DNA of 64,000 nucleotides, taken from Urechis unicinctus (lineage: Eukaryota > Annelida > Polychaeta > Xenopneusta > Urechidae). The stretch covers positions 24,200,975 through 24,264,974 of the forward strand of contig CM067348.1 of NCBI GenBank assembly GCA_034190875.2, written 5' to 3'. Both the position numbers and the translations under genes were made by a program. The notes beneath the pieces were generated by a model. It made no database searches. It saw nothing but the letters and a program-made list of their open reading frames with translations, and was not told the origin of the DNA. Every line of letters begins with the position of its first letter. Positions within the stretch are counted from its first letter, which is position 1. Below are positions 49,896 through 63,935 of the stretch, piece after piece.

Positions 49896-50354
49896 TTAAA
49901 GCCCAGCGAAACACCAAAGATTCCCGGGCAGCGTAGTCTTAGTCTGAAAGAAAACAATAGGGTAACCGAAGTATGGTATTTGATTGCGTCTATGAATGTA
50001 GGAGCCTCATTGCCCAGCTAAGGTAATGTGAGTTCTTGAGGAGGCCATTATGATACCACCAGTGTGATCATACTGGTTTACCTCAGGTTCAAAGTTTCAG
50101 CCAAGAGATTGTAGTTTCACCTATAGGAAACAAATCGTGAAACCGCCACTTGTGCGTAGTTTGCCATAACGTCTAACCTGAAACCACATGGAAATTTGGA
50201 GGCGCGGTCGCCTTGACCAATAAAATGACTCCATTACTTACATGCTGTGCTTTTGTGGATTTGCTTTTAGCGTCGGCGTGCTCGAAACGCTCACCCCACA
50301 AGTCAATTAGAGTGAGCCCTCTAATCGTAGCGTTAACCTCCTTGTTGCACAACA
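49896..50354 (-). CDS. Candidate 3' end of an unidentified gene (two exons)
   Basis: Exon 50354-50242 has an excellent acceptor (TTGTTTTTTACTCAG) and donor GTAAGTAATG. It enters in phase 1 and leaves in phase 0, reading LCNKEVNATIRGLTLIDLW and then a charged stretch GERFEHADAKSKS. The last exon starts at 49943 after TTTTCTTTCAG and reads TKTTLPGNLWCFAGL before a TAA at 49898-49896. Phases join correctly. Fewer than 55 residues are visible and the product is not recognised. Earlier exons are not visible before the carbonic anhydrase gene ends at 51594, so they may be very short or nested. Confidence 0.35.
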
Positions 50355-50402
50355 CTGAGTAAAAAACAACAATTTGATTGCTCTCATGTAACATTTATTT
50401 GT

Positions 50403-51593
50403 GATCGTGGCAAGATCGAATGCGGCATGGAAACCCGAAACAGCCGCGTGTTTTATACCATCAGTTCACTATTTAATCACACATATCAGCGTAGATGCAA
50501 AGAAATCATATGCTTTCATAGTCCAACCCTTAAGGATACACCATGATGCACACACAAGAATGGATCATTTGGATTGCTTGTTACGTTATGACTGGCACAC
50601 GCAGAGGCTATAGGTTTATTCAATATGCACCTCGGAGACGATTCCTCACACTAAATCCACGTGGAGACCAGTTTACAAAAGATCAAAACATTATCGCAGT
50701 TCAAATTATGCTAAATCAGCACAGAATCAAGCCTTCCATATCTAACCTATATTCTATGTTAATGAAAGTACATATATATAACATTGTAACTTAAATAAAA
50801 GTTTAGTCACAGGAATTGACTCATTGCATTATATGTAAAAAAATGAGGCCAACAATGAGGAACGCCTAAAGCTGGCCGACCTACTGGGAGTTATAATCAT
50901 CTGCATATATCCTTCATCTCATATGTAGAGTCATGTTGTTACCAAATATGGGGGAATTAATTCAACCCCATGATGACATCATGGTGTGATGGTTCAAGAT
51001 GATTGTGATGGTTCAAGATGATTGTGGGTTGAGATGATTGTGATGAACCAGGAGAGTCAAGCTGATCACATGGTTATATTACACAACTCCAAGTTAGAAT
51101 ATTTAGATCAAGATTTCAATATCCTATCACAGAGACATCGATGTTATACAAGTTGACGATGATGGTACCACTTTGTAGGACACATTTCATCACAGAGAAC
51201 CCAATGAATGCCTACTCAGCATTGTAGAAAAACTGACAGATACAATGACAAGAGAAGCTTTACTGAATCACTATTGGGGGTGCAGTTACATACATGAAAC
51301 TAGTCAAACCAATACAAAGGTTAGTAATAAGCTAAAAACATAAAAAAATATATACTATATTAACAACTTCCCACAGGAAAATAAAGAGGTATTGAGACCG
51401 GGCTATTTCAAAAGCCCTCGGTGACTGGCACTATCAGCTGAATGGGGCAAAGCCACCATATAGGCTAGGTTACATAGTAAATATCAGCTTCCACCAGGGC
51501 AGAGGTAGACACCAGCTACAAATATAATGTTGTTTTTCTTATGCACTGATGTCTTAACACTATGTACCTGGTATGCCTTTAGTTGTACGAAAG
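50403..51593. other. Spacer, 3' side of the carbonic anhydrase gene
   Basis: No supported gene. Short direct repeats of GGTTCAAGATGATTGTG lie near 50985-51040. Most of the 3' UTR of the carbonic anhydrase gene is expected here. Confidence 0.4.
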
Positions 51594-53346
51594 TTAGTCT
51601 GATCGAATCTTATCAGGGGTGGTCTCACCGTCGTGGATGAGTAGCTCCAGGTTATCGTCAATCACAGGGAGATAGCGCTCCTTGGATCGGCTGAACATAT
51701 AGAAATTAGCATTGTAGACGTCAAACCAGAAGGCATTGACGCACACTTCGTTGGCGCCAATTTTATCGTGGATTACAGGGTGGCTTGAGATGTTCTCAAT
51801 CTGCTGGAGGGCATTCACCTGCAGAGGGTCAAAGGTCAATACAATGTGAATAAATTAACCAGGCAGTAAAGGGAAATGAAATAATGATCAGAAGATATCA
51901 CTTTGTTTTGTGGGGCATTCTTCAATGAAATATTAAATCGAGAATCACCCTCACCTAATTGACCTTATCTAAACTATTTCACCTCATCACAACCCTTGTC
52001 TTTTATAACATCTAGTTATCTAAGTTGTCTGAGATTGCTTATCATTGGTAAGGTCACTGCAATGTACCTAATTATCAGGGGATGGGTGTCATTTATTGTT
52101 CACAATGATCTGTGCTAAGATCCGGCACTCGATTTTCCATTATGATCTCTTTACCAGTTACAAGACAGATGTTGATCCTATATAAACAATGAAATATTTT
52201 GGTGCACAACTTGGTTTGAAACAACAATGCGACATTGCTAGGTTTTTAGACAGCACCGCTCGAGTGTCACTGCCAACACTGTATGACCATATGCCTACAC
52301 TTGGTTATGATGGAACCAGACAATTGATACTACAAACTGTCCTACACTTGGTTATGAATGGAACACAGATCCACATGTGACCATATGCCTACACTTGGTT
52401 ATGAATGGAACACAGATCCAATGTGATACTACATAACCACCTTTAAGGCTTTGGTACCACTACACTGGGGAGAGTTGATAACCCTTACCTGTGATAGCTT
52501 ATCAGCAGGTGCAAATTTATCCTCTTCATCAATGAACGCATTGAAGTATTTATTCGGATCTTCAGCTTGGAACTGAATAGATCCATGGCCACCTGGTGTG
52601 TCAAGTAGCTTTTGATACTTGGCGAGACTGTTAGCACCATGTTTCCTCAGCCACATATTGAGAGGGGAATCATCGTTGGCGTGCATCGAGTCTTTAAGAG
52701 CATAAAGCCCATTCATGGCCTGGAAATAGATGCACTATAAAGCTTAGTTTGGGGTAAAATATTTTTTTTGATATTTTTTTTCACCACCTTGGGCTCAACT
52801 GCTGCACAAAATTTATCGCAATAATTTGAATTGACAAAGAGTATCTATTTAAATGAATAAAACATGACAAATGACGATTCCAATTAGCAAAGGGTAAGTG
52901 TATCGAGCAAAGGGTAAAAAAACAATATCAATCATGGGTAAACATGACAAATGACGATTCCAATTAGCAAAGGGTAAGTGTATCGAAAGCATCATTAAAC
53001 TCAACCTTACATTCAGAATTTCCAAAAAACATATATCAATCAAGATAAGATATTTTTAAAGCAGCAGCAGCCCCGAAATAACCTGTATTATAAACAAGTC
53101 AGGTTTTAATACTGAACTGACCTTGCAGTCTGAATGTCCGCACACAAGCACATGCCGGATGTTGTTTTTGACACAGCCAAGCTCAAGTGCACCAGGCTCG
53201 GTTGATATAGCTTGTGAGTTGAGAGTGTGGTTGTGTGGGATCAAGTTGCCAGCATTCCTCACGAGGAACATGTCGCCAACATCGCACTGAAGGAGTCGAG
53301 TGATGAGAATACGGCTGTCCATACAGGAGAACATGACAGCTGTGGG
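51594..53346 (-). CDS. Beta-class carbonic anhydrase, 5'-incomplete
   Basis: Three phase-0 exons: 53346-53122 (75 codons), 52719-52489 (77 codons) and 51818-51594 (74 codons plus stop). The first carries every catalytic hallmark: CMDSR (zinc-ligand Cys and the Asp-Arg dyad), VRNAGN, ISTEPGALELG and CGHSDCK (zinc-ligand His and Cys). The second has AMNGLYALKD and a helical linker; the last has WFDVYNANFYMFSR like the usual beta-CA C-terminus. It catalyses reversible hydration of CO2; animal beta-CAs are often mitochondrial. At 226 residues it lacks about 30 N-terminal residues, which must lie in an upstream exon I could not find. An intronic minisatellite lies 110 bp before the first exon. Confidence 0.93.
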
Positions 53347-53455
53347 CTGGTACACATAACATGTGTGGGATGGTACACAGTGAGCTAGCAGATATAGAAA
53401 GGGTATTGAGCTGGTATACATAAAATATGAGGGCAGTCTGTTAAACTTAGGGCAG

Positions 53456-53716
53456 TGGTCTGGTATACATAGAACATGATGACAGTGGTCTGGTAGACTT
53501 AGAACATGAAGGTAGTGGTCTGGTAGACCTAGAACATGAAGGTAGTGGTCTGGTAGACCTAGAACATGAAAGTAGTGGTCTGGTAGACCTAGAACATGAG
53601 GACAGTGGTCTGGTAGACTTAGAACATGAGGGCAGTGGTCTGGTAGACCTAGAATATGAGGGCAGTGGTCTGGTAGACCTAGAACATAATGGCAGTGGTC
53701 TGGTAGATGCGAGCTG
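53456..53716. repeat. 30-bp intronic minisatellite resembling the carbonic anhydrase splice acceptor
   Basis: About nine copies of GTGGTCTGGTAGACCTAGAA plus CATGAGGGCA. Read on the - strand each copy contains CATGTTCTAGGTCTACCAGACCAC, close to CATGTTATGTGTACCAGCCCAC at the real acceptor (53347). The frame stays open through the array into the exon (10 residues per unit). Confidence 0.9.
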
Positions 53717-53759
53717 GTACAGAGACAGAACAAGAGGGCAGCGAGCTGTTATGAACAGA

Positions 53760-56431
<2,672 letters not shown>

Positions 56432-56585
56432 ATGCATATATATATATGTATATGTTAATACAACTAATAGCTCGAGTGATGTGGTCATCGTACACAATCT
56501 TTGGTAATATACAGAACTCGGCTAATTTAGAGAATTTTTGTTCCGTTTTTGTACTGAATAGACTATAGACTGGGATCTCCAAATC

Positions 56586-56766
56586 CAGGCCCGTAACCAA
56601 GGGGGTATCGGATGATACCCCCAACTCAGCCTCAGGAGTTCCGCTCTTATACCAAATATATACTTTTTTCATGGTCAGAATGGCAGTCTATGCTAGAAGT
56701 TCCGCTTAACTCAATTCAGATACCCCCCCCCCCCACTCCCCACATTAATTCGTGGTTACGGGCCTG
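56586..56766. mobile_element. 181-bp TIR element (MITE-like) with 5-bp AAATC target duplication
   Basis: Perfect 14-bp terminal inverted repeats CAGGCCCGTAACCA (56586-56599) and TGGTTACGGGCCTG (56753-56766) are flanked by direct AAATC copies at 56581-56585 and 56767-56771. The interior is non-coding with a C run. A related sequence at 60130-60240 has one AAATC and no insert, an unoccupied site. The superfamily is not assigned; the 5-bp duplication and CAGG ends narrow it but do not settle it. Confidence 0.75.
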
Positions 56767-56824
56767 AAATCATCCTTTAATTAATTAATATCGGCGCTTT
56801 CAAAAGCACCCTCTGAACTTTATC

Positions 56825-56940
<116 letters not shown>

Positions 56941-56977
56941 TGCAAGGTGTCAAAAGTTCTTAAATCGCAATGCGATT

Positions 56978-57129
56978 GGGACCCCCTGTTATTGGAGCCA
57001 GTCTCACACCTTTTAGCGGGCGCGACTAGGGGTCGGGTATGATTATGACGTCATAATCCCATCCGACCCAACGTTGCCCCCGCAAAAAGGTGCGAAAACA
57101 GTAAGACTGGCTCCAACGACAGGGGTCCC
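56978..57129. mobile_element. 152-bp foldback element centred on a TGACGTCA palindrome
   Basis: The two halves pair almost end to end. Outer arms are GGGACCCCCTGTTATTGGAG against the reverse complement GGGACCCCTGTCGTTGGAG; both continue into CCAGTCT. Inner arms pair around CACCTTTTAGCGGG and GGTCGG. The centre GATTATGACGTCATAATC is a perfect 18-bp palindrome. It sits just upstream of the truncated LINE. No clear target duplication was found. Confidence 0.7.
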
Positions 57130-57189
57130 TATAGCTTTGGTGTACATGATAAGGACGCCTTGTGTTTTGTCCTTAAAACTGTTTCTAAC

Positions 57190-58837
57190 TGGTGAAACTT
57201 TCATATGGGGGTCCCAATGGAAGCTGGCAAACAAAAACTGTAAGGACTTCTGGAGAGAGGTGAACAGTGTAAATAACTGTAAAACACCTCTACCCACTAA
57301 CATTGATGGAAAAACTGGTTGTGATAAGATAATAGCACTGTGGCATGGGCATCATCAGAAGCTATTTGATTGTGTCAAAAGTGAATTAAAAATGTTGGGG
57401 TTGTTCTAGTCTGCGTCCCAGACTCCAGGGGTTCCGCTACGCTTCTCGCCCTTTGAAGGCGAGACTATTGAACATCAGTAACATGTAAACAGCGCCCGCA
57501 GCCATCAGGCTAGGGGACCTTGACTAGGGTTGTTCAGTATACTGAGAATATGTTGGTCAGTCCAGAGGAAGTGCAGTGTGCTATTGATAAACTAAAAGAC
57601 AACAAATCTTGTGGTTTAGATTTTATAACAGCTGAGCATTTAAGATATGCCAGTAAAAAACTTGTCCATTTACTTTCTATGTGTTTTAGTGGCTTTTTAG
57701 TACATGGATTTCTCCCAGACTCCATGATCTCAATGTTGCTTGTACCTATTATCAAGGACAAGAATGGAAGAGTCAATAGCAAAAACAACTACCGTCCTAT
57801 AGCCCTGGCTTGTGTCATTTCAAAGGTTGTTGAGAGAGTGATGCTTGATAGACTTGAATCCTATATTATCAATTGTGATAACCAGTTCGGGTTTAAGCAA
57901 GAGTACAGTACGGATATGTGCTTATATATCCTGAAGGAGGTTAATTCCAGATATCGCACTTTAGGGTCTACTGTTTTCACATGCTTTCTTGATGCCTCTA
58001 AGGCATTTGACAGGATCAGTCATGGTAAATTATTTCATAAATTATCTCAGTGTGGTGTACCTAAGTATCTCATTAGAATAATAGCATACATGCTGATCAG
58101 GTGGGGTAATGTTTATTCTGAACCTTTTAGTGTCAGTAATGGTGTTAGACAAGGTGGTATTTTATCACCATTTATTTTTCACACTTATATGAATGATTTG
58201 TCTAATGAGTTGAATTCCTGTAGATCTGGATGTATGATTGGCTCATTTCTTGTGAACCACATTATGTGTGCTGATGACCTGGTAATATTGTGTCCTTATA
58301 GTGCTGAATTACAAAATATTCTAAAGATATGCACCAGATATAGGATGAAATTCGACATTATGTACAACTCTAATAAGAGCAAATTAATGATATTTAGATG
58401 TAAACAGGATATGATATTGCCTTTTCCCAAGTTTCATTTAACTGGTAAGGTGTCAATTGTCACTGAGATATCTTGGCCACATCATAAATGATGACATAGC
58501 TGATGATGACATTCATCGGCAATGTCGAATGCTATATGCCCAGGGAATCATGTTGATACGTAAATTTAATATGTGTAATATCCATGTGAAAGTTGCCCTA
58601 GTTCGAGCTTACTGCACACCAATGTACACAGCACATTTGTGGTTTAAATTCAACGACAGCAGCATGAGAAAACTGAGGGTAGCTTATAATGATGTTATGA
58701 GAATGCTCACTGGTGTACCGAGATTTGCCAGTGCAAGTGAAATGTTTGTCAACGTAGGTGTACCTTCTTCTATGGCTGTACTCAGAAATTTAATGTATAA
58801 ATTCATGTGCAGGCTGGAAGATATAACCACATTGTAA
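57190..58837 (+). mobile_element. 5'-truncated non-LTR retrotransposon (LINE) with frameshifted reverse transcriptase
   Basis: The copy starts within the linker after the endonuclease (KNCKDFWREVNSVN), so endonuclease and 5' end are missing. A stop and spacer separate this from the RT frame at 57520-58491. RT blocks seen are KDNKSCGLDFITAEHL, KNNYRPIAL, FGFKQEYSTD, FLDASKAFDRIS (motif A Asp), GVRQGGILSPFIF (motif B) and CADDLVIL in place of YADD (motif C). A frameshift near 58457-58490 moves into a frame reading YLGHIINDDIADDDIHRQ and the thumb region to 58837. The product is jockey/CR1-like in general layout; the clade is unassigned. Dead copy. Confidence 0.88.
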
Positions 58838-59340
58838 AAAACCTAGTAAACCCTATCAGAAGCTGCACTAGATTTTCTTCTGACTTGTGGAGATACTGGT
58901 ATAAATGCCTTAATACGCTGTATGTTTAACATGTTAATCTGTTTTATTTATGTGTTATATGTTCTCTTTGTATATATGTTTAGTATGTTGTCTATGGACC
59001 TCTTATACAAACATTTAAAGAGACTGTTCAGTCCCATATAAGGCAATCAGAGATCATTTCGTTATTACATTACTACGTTTAACGCAGACGTAAGTAATGC
59101 CATCTTCTAATTTGTGCCGCAAAGTTTACATGATGGAACATTATGTTGATCAGTTTTTAACATTATTATTTGACTGGAAATATTCATGATCTACTGTGGA
59201 AATCTGTTTTATTCAGTTATGTCGTTCCATCGATAACGGTGCCTCCCTAAAACCATGAACCACGCTAATGTTAGCTGTAAATCATAACGCGCTCTGAATT
59301 TACCTCGCTATCGATGTGTATTCTTCCGCTTTGGTTACGT
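58838..59340. other. LINE 3' tail and spacer
   Basis: Probable LINE 3' UTR to about 59020. No poly(A) tail or tandem tail is obvious. Nothing else recognised before the second retroelement fragment. Confidence 0.4.
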
Positions 59341-59353
59341 AATGTAGATTTCA

Positions 59354-59545
59354 TCAAATCTTCACTAACTCTTTGTCCTCGTTAATGAGTAGCCAGAGAA
59401 ACAGGTGTTCATTAGTCAACTGCCTTACATTGGGGTTCATGAAGATTGTGTTCTTCAGTTTTTGTCTTTCTGTGTGGTACAGGGGACATTTGAGCAATGG
59501 CTCAATGGCTTGTGCTGCACAGAATTGGCATATTCCATTATTGGG
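59354..59545 (-). pseudogene. C-terminal fragment of a second reverse transcriptase
   Basis: Reads NNGICQFCAAQAIEPLLKC then PLYHTERQKLKN and a hydrophobic end, the layout of the zinc-like tail found after many LINE RTs (C-x2-C, then hydrophobic residues, CPLY, R). The upstream RT domain is absent. Confidence 0.6.
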
Positions 59546-60129
59546 GTCTATCTTGTGATAGGGCTGGCCACCATTGACCAGGGGACTTAAGCAAACACCC
59601 ATCATTGAACACCATATTGGATACCCATCACAAAACAATCCATTGCTATACTCGCTGTCAAAAATACGTACCTATTGGTATACCAGGTCATTGCCAAAAA
59701 ACCCCGACCCATTGCTTTACCTGTCTTCAAGAAATAACGACCCATTTGTATACAAAAATGCCACATCCCCACCCCCCCCCCCCCGTGATAATATGCCAAC
59801 GTTGTTGAACTCGCGCACACGACCGACAGAATACAGTATATAAAGTGAATCCTCAGAATGGACGATATTTTTGGTATTAATTATCACAGACAGCTTCTTT
59901 GAAGGAATGACGAACACTTCTGTCGTCATGTATTAACTACACCAACTACAATTTTGGCGTCAAAGGTGTGCGCTATTGTCGTGCTAATTTGTTTATTGCG
60001 TTTATATTGTGAGCTTTTGTCTTGTGAACTCGACATGCCAAACATGGCAGTTCCAGAACTCCATGGACATGCAGGCGTCAATCATCATCTATCAGTGTAT
60101 TTTCGATGGTCGAATGTGTACATTGCAAC

Positions 60130-60240
60130 AATTTTAATACAGCTATATAATAGCTCGAGTGATGACATCGTCCAAATCATTTTACATTAATCGATATCGG
60201 CGCTTTGAAAACACCCTCTGAATTTTGTTTTCTGATATAC
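60130..60240. repeat. Dispersed repeat copy, unoccupied site for the 181-bp TIR element
   Basis: AGCTCGAGTGATG, CCAAATCAT (60172-60180), ATATCGGCGCTTT and AACACCCTCTGAATTTT correspond to blocks at about 56468, 56579/56767 and 56787-56830, where the TIR element and about 75 further bases intervene. Confidence 0.7.
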
Positions 60241-63030
60241 GTAAATGAGCAGCGTTCGGATCAAATAACTATACGCTTGTGCAATTCCATAATTTGTTTT
60301 TCGTTATCGTTATAGAAAAGACCATCATTTTCAAATTTAGTATATAGGGAATTGATCCATGGAGTTGTTTTCTCATTACAATTTTGATTATTTATTTTCT
60401 GAAATACACTTGTAAATAAAGTATAAGACTTTGCATATTAAGAACGAAGAAGTAAAACACACAGCATATACAGACTATTCTGAAATGTCATAATGTTATC
60501 GGGGTGAGGGGCAGGTGTTGTCATGAGCTATTTATCAGATTAATCCTGGCATGTATTCAACGGCGCCACCGGTATCATCTTGCCACTCTGCTGTGTAGCG
60601 TTGATGTTATATATGCTGCCATATCAAATCAAACAGAATAAACCTCTTAAACGCTTAAAGATAAGAAAATCTTCCTGCTAGTAATCTGATCTGTGGCCAA
60701 ATAGGGCTACAATGTGATATGTTTAGAATCTGGGTAGTCCGCACCAAAGAGTATGAAAACTTCCTGACTCCACGTACAGGTGTTGGCATTAAACGGTTGT
60801 TTTATTCACCAAGCTGACCTGGCCGTTACGCTGAGTATAATAAGTATACTTTCATCTAACACGTGCCCCAAACAACCCTCGGACACGAACCCTAGTGGCT
60901 TTTTTCAATTCGGAAACCCATCTTGTTAACTATGTAAGAACTTTTGACGACTGCCATCTAACGGAAACAATTATATATGGGCCTTACTTTAAAAGTGTTT
61001 AGGAGCCAATGAGGATCAGTATCAGGGATGTGACGTCAAATTGTGTAGCCCTCGACCTTTGTTTATGACCCTAGAAAGCTGGATCACTTCAATCAGCTTT
61101 TTAGCTTTGCTCAAATTAGTCTTAAAGGATTACCGGGTAAGTTAAGAAGGCCAAGTCATAGTGCTGTAAAAAAATAACATCGATGTATTATTCCGGACTC
61201 AACGGATGCGGAACTTATACCGAGTTCGTGTGATATGCAATTGGACATTAAAAAATCTTGCAAGGTAGATTTACCGAATTAGTTGATAAAAAATGGTTAC
61301 GCTTCATTTGATAAGCTACGGTAAATAACGATTTAGCATTTGAAAACTATAACTAACATATCTTATTGTTATGCGCTTGTAAATTCTAATATTTCATCAA
61401 GTATTCGAAAGAAAATCAGGTTTTCCGCTAATTGTTTACAATCGTCTGTCCGAACGTATCGACTTTTGATTGGCCGGTGAACGAGTACTGTCCCCTGTGT
61501 CTAATTATTGATTATATTGTTGTTCACAACGGTCGAAAAGGATACTGAGCTACCTAATAAGTAGACAAATAGACCAGAAATTCGAAAGCCATTAGAATCT
61601 TGATGAAACATTTTCAATTGATTACCTGCAATTGTCATTACACTGTCATCGCATTAAAATTCTGGATAAATGAATGCCAATCTTTGTTCGAAACTAATGC
61701 TCGAGACGAACTATGAATCGTAAGCACCTATACACCTGTTCTTCGATAATTTTGTGCTTGTTGGACCTATAATAATTGCCAAGTAAAGCTCTTGTCATGA
61801 TTATTATCTTTCCACCCAAATGAGTAGATGGCTAGCAGCTAGTCATTTTCATTTAAGGCGTAGTTTTTTTAGCAATATTTGTGATGTCAGTATCTGTCTC
61901 TGAAGCAACTTTCAAATCACTTGGTATTACAAGTGACCCAAATACAATCCCTGTTGGGAACAAAACCACTTTGGCCTGCTGTTAACCATGTATGGTATAT
62001 AGTCTGGTAAATTTTGTCTGAAGACAAGATTTAACAAATGTGCAAGACCTAGTTATTCCCAATGACTTTTTGATATCAGTTAAGCATATTAATTCATCCA
62101 AAAATTACCTCCTAACTGCATTTGTGTTAAAAATTGTTGAGAGAACTACATCATTTATTCTGTGAGGGTAATGATGGATCCGTTTAACCTGTAGGGTTTG
62201 TGGGGGATCGAGATTCTTCGTAAAATACTGAATAGTCGAATGTAGTCGTTTTCAATTTCTGCAAAACAGCCTTGTGCCAGCGAAAACAACAATCATTTCA
62301 AATTTTGAAAACACACTGCCATTAGAACTATGAAATAAAAGATCAATCTAGGAATTTCCTGAAATGAGCCATTGGCTCCGTCCTGTCATAAGTAGGGCTG
62401 CCCTTTTGAAATTGAAGAGCCAACCGACGGGTATATTTACCGGGCTCGAAATTAGCCAGATCCTTCATCGGCCAAGTTGGCCGGTAACCTTGAAATTGTA
62501 CCAGCCATACAAATTTTTTACCGGCCCTACTTTTTCTGTTATAAATAATGGTAAAAAAATATGTATAACACACTTTTATTTTTTTTAATTTTTTTTTGTA
62601 TATGCAACATTTAATTCAATATTTACCAACATAACATGTCATTGTAAAATACAAAAAGCAGGCATTTATTCAATTTAGTCAGTGTCACAATTTTCTCCTC
62701 TTTCACTAATTAACCAGACAGTATTCCAGCGTCTGCAGCACTTCTCTTTTTCATGCACTGCTCTCTGAGCTTTTTCATCCTCTCCTAATTGGCGCTTCTC
62801 AAGCAATAATGGTTTAATACCGTGAACATAATGCCAAATAGATACCTTCAGAAATTGCATACAATTAAAAAATAGCATGTAGTTATATAAGCTTGCTTAC
62901 CGACGAGTAAGTTGTGCTTGCTTTACCCGCTTGACACCGCTCTTTCACATTTGTGATCAGAGCTGATGTAAGCGAAGTGTTTTCTCTGTGGCTGTGACTG
63001 GACCCCTCTTGCGTGTTGCCTGCACGTTAG
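60241..63030. other. Gene-free AT-rich stretch
   Basis: No supported gene. Local self-complementary CCGGTAA/ACCGGCC pieces occur near 62430-62530 within a - strand frame (62573-62343) that I cannot assign. A polyT run lies near 62578-62597. Confidence 0.4.
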
Positions 63031-63034
63031 CGCT

Positions 63035-63095
63035 CACTAGTGTGGTTCACTAGCACGGTTCACTAGCGAGGTTCACTAGCGCGGTTCACTAGCGG
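63035..63095. repeat. 13-bp tandem repeat
   Basis: CACTAGCGCGGTT-type units, about 4.7 copies, with one-base variants (TGTG, CACG, CGAG, CGCG). Confidence 0.9.
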
Positions 63096-63609
63096 TAAGT
63101 AAGGGAGAGAGGTGGGTGTAATGTGTTATATCCCAAATAATTGCCAGATATTGCTCGCTATTTCTAAAATATATTCTAACTCCTCGATTTTATGCGAGGG
63201 AGGATGTGATTCAGGTGTAATTTGTACTCATTTCCCCCTCTTGGTGAAATGCTGTTTTTCTTTTCATCTTTGACTCGGCGTGTGCTTTGCTTCGATTTCG
63301 CGCCCTAATGACGCAGTGCATGGATCTATCTGACGTGACAACAAATGAGTCATTCCACACTGTGTTTTAAACTGTAAAGGTGTTATGAATGCTGATGATG
63401 AGGCAAGGGAGAGGATAGCGACAAGGTAACTGATTGTATATCCAAAGCCAGGGGTGAAAATAACATACCAGCCACCAGGGCTGGTAACCAATATAATAAT
63501 ATAAGCATATGCCCAAATATGAATCTTTATTACCCACTACGGTACACAGATAAAATATGCACTAAGACAAATAGAAATGAAAACTAAGTACGCCTTAACC
63601 GCAAATACT

Positions 63610-63935
63610 CGTCACTTGTCTATGCTTGTGAAATGAAGCAGTCTGTCCGCACCCACACACACAGTATCTAATGAATCAGTCTCACTGTCTGGATAGAAGT
63701 TGTGAATATCAGGAGACTGAAGAAGTACACTCATGAGGTTGACTTATGTAAAGTGGCATAAACTGGACCGCCAGTCACTCTTGGTTTGGCCAATCCCATT
63801 GAAGCCTCTCTCACATTCTGCCATAGATAAACAATTTGTTAGTACCAGGTCAAACAAATACAAAGCATTCGGGGCCAGCTCAAACTGCTCAGCCCTATCG
63901 AACCAAGTGCAGGAGCTGCGGTAATAAAACCTCAA
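63610..63935 (-). pseudogene. hAT transposase C-terminal fragment with an in-frame stop
   Basis: Reads FDLVLTNCLSMAECERGFNG then IGQTKSDWRSSL, the hAT-family dimerisation block (usual form S...CERGFS...IK...RSSL). A TAA at about 63746-63744 interrupts it; beyond the stop the same frame continues VNLMSVLLQSPDIHNFYPDS, which fits the end of the family. The rest of the transposase would lie beyond the right edge or is lost. Inactive copy. Confidence 0.7.

Noticed and set aside
49628..49957. 109-residue - strand frame after the TTTCTTTCAG acceptor
   Set aside because: Phase from the preceding exon selects another frame that stops after 15 codons; this frame needs a start inside the acceptor.
62343..62573. 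- strand frame KFVWLVQFQGYRPTWPMKDL
   Set aside because: Looked protein-like, but it sits over self-complementary CCGGTAA pieces in a repeat context and no domain could be named.
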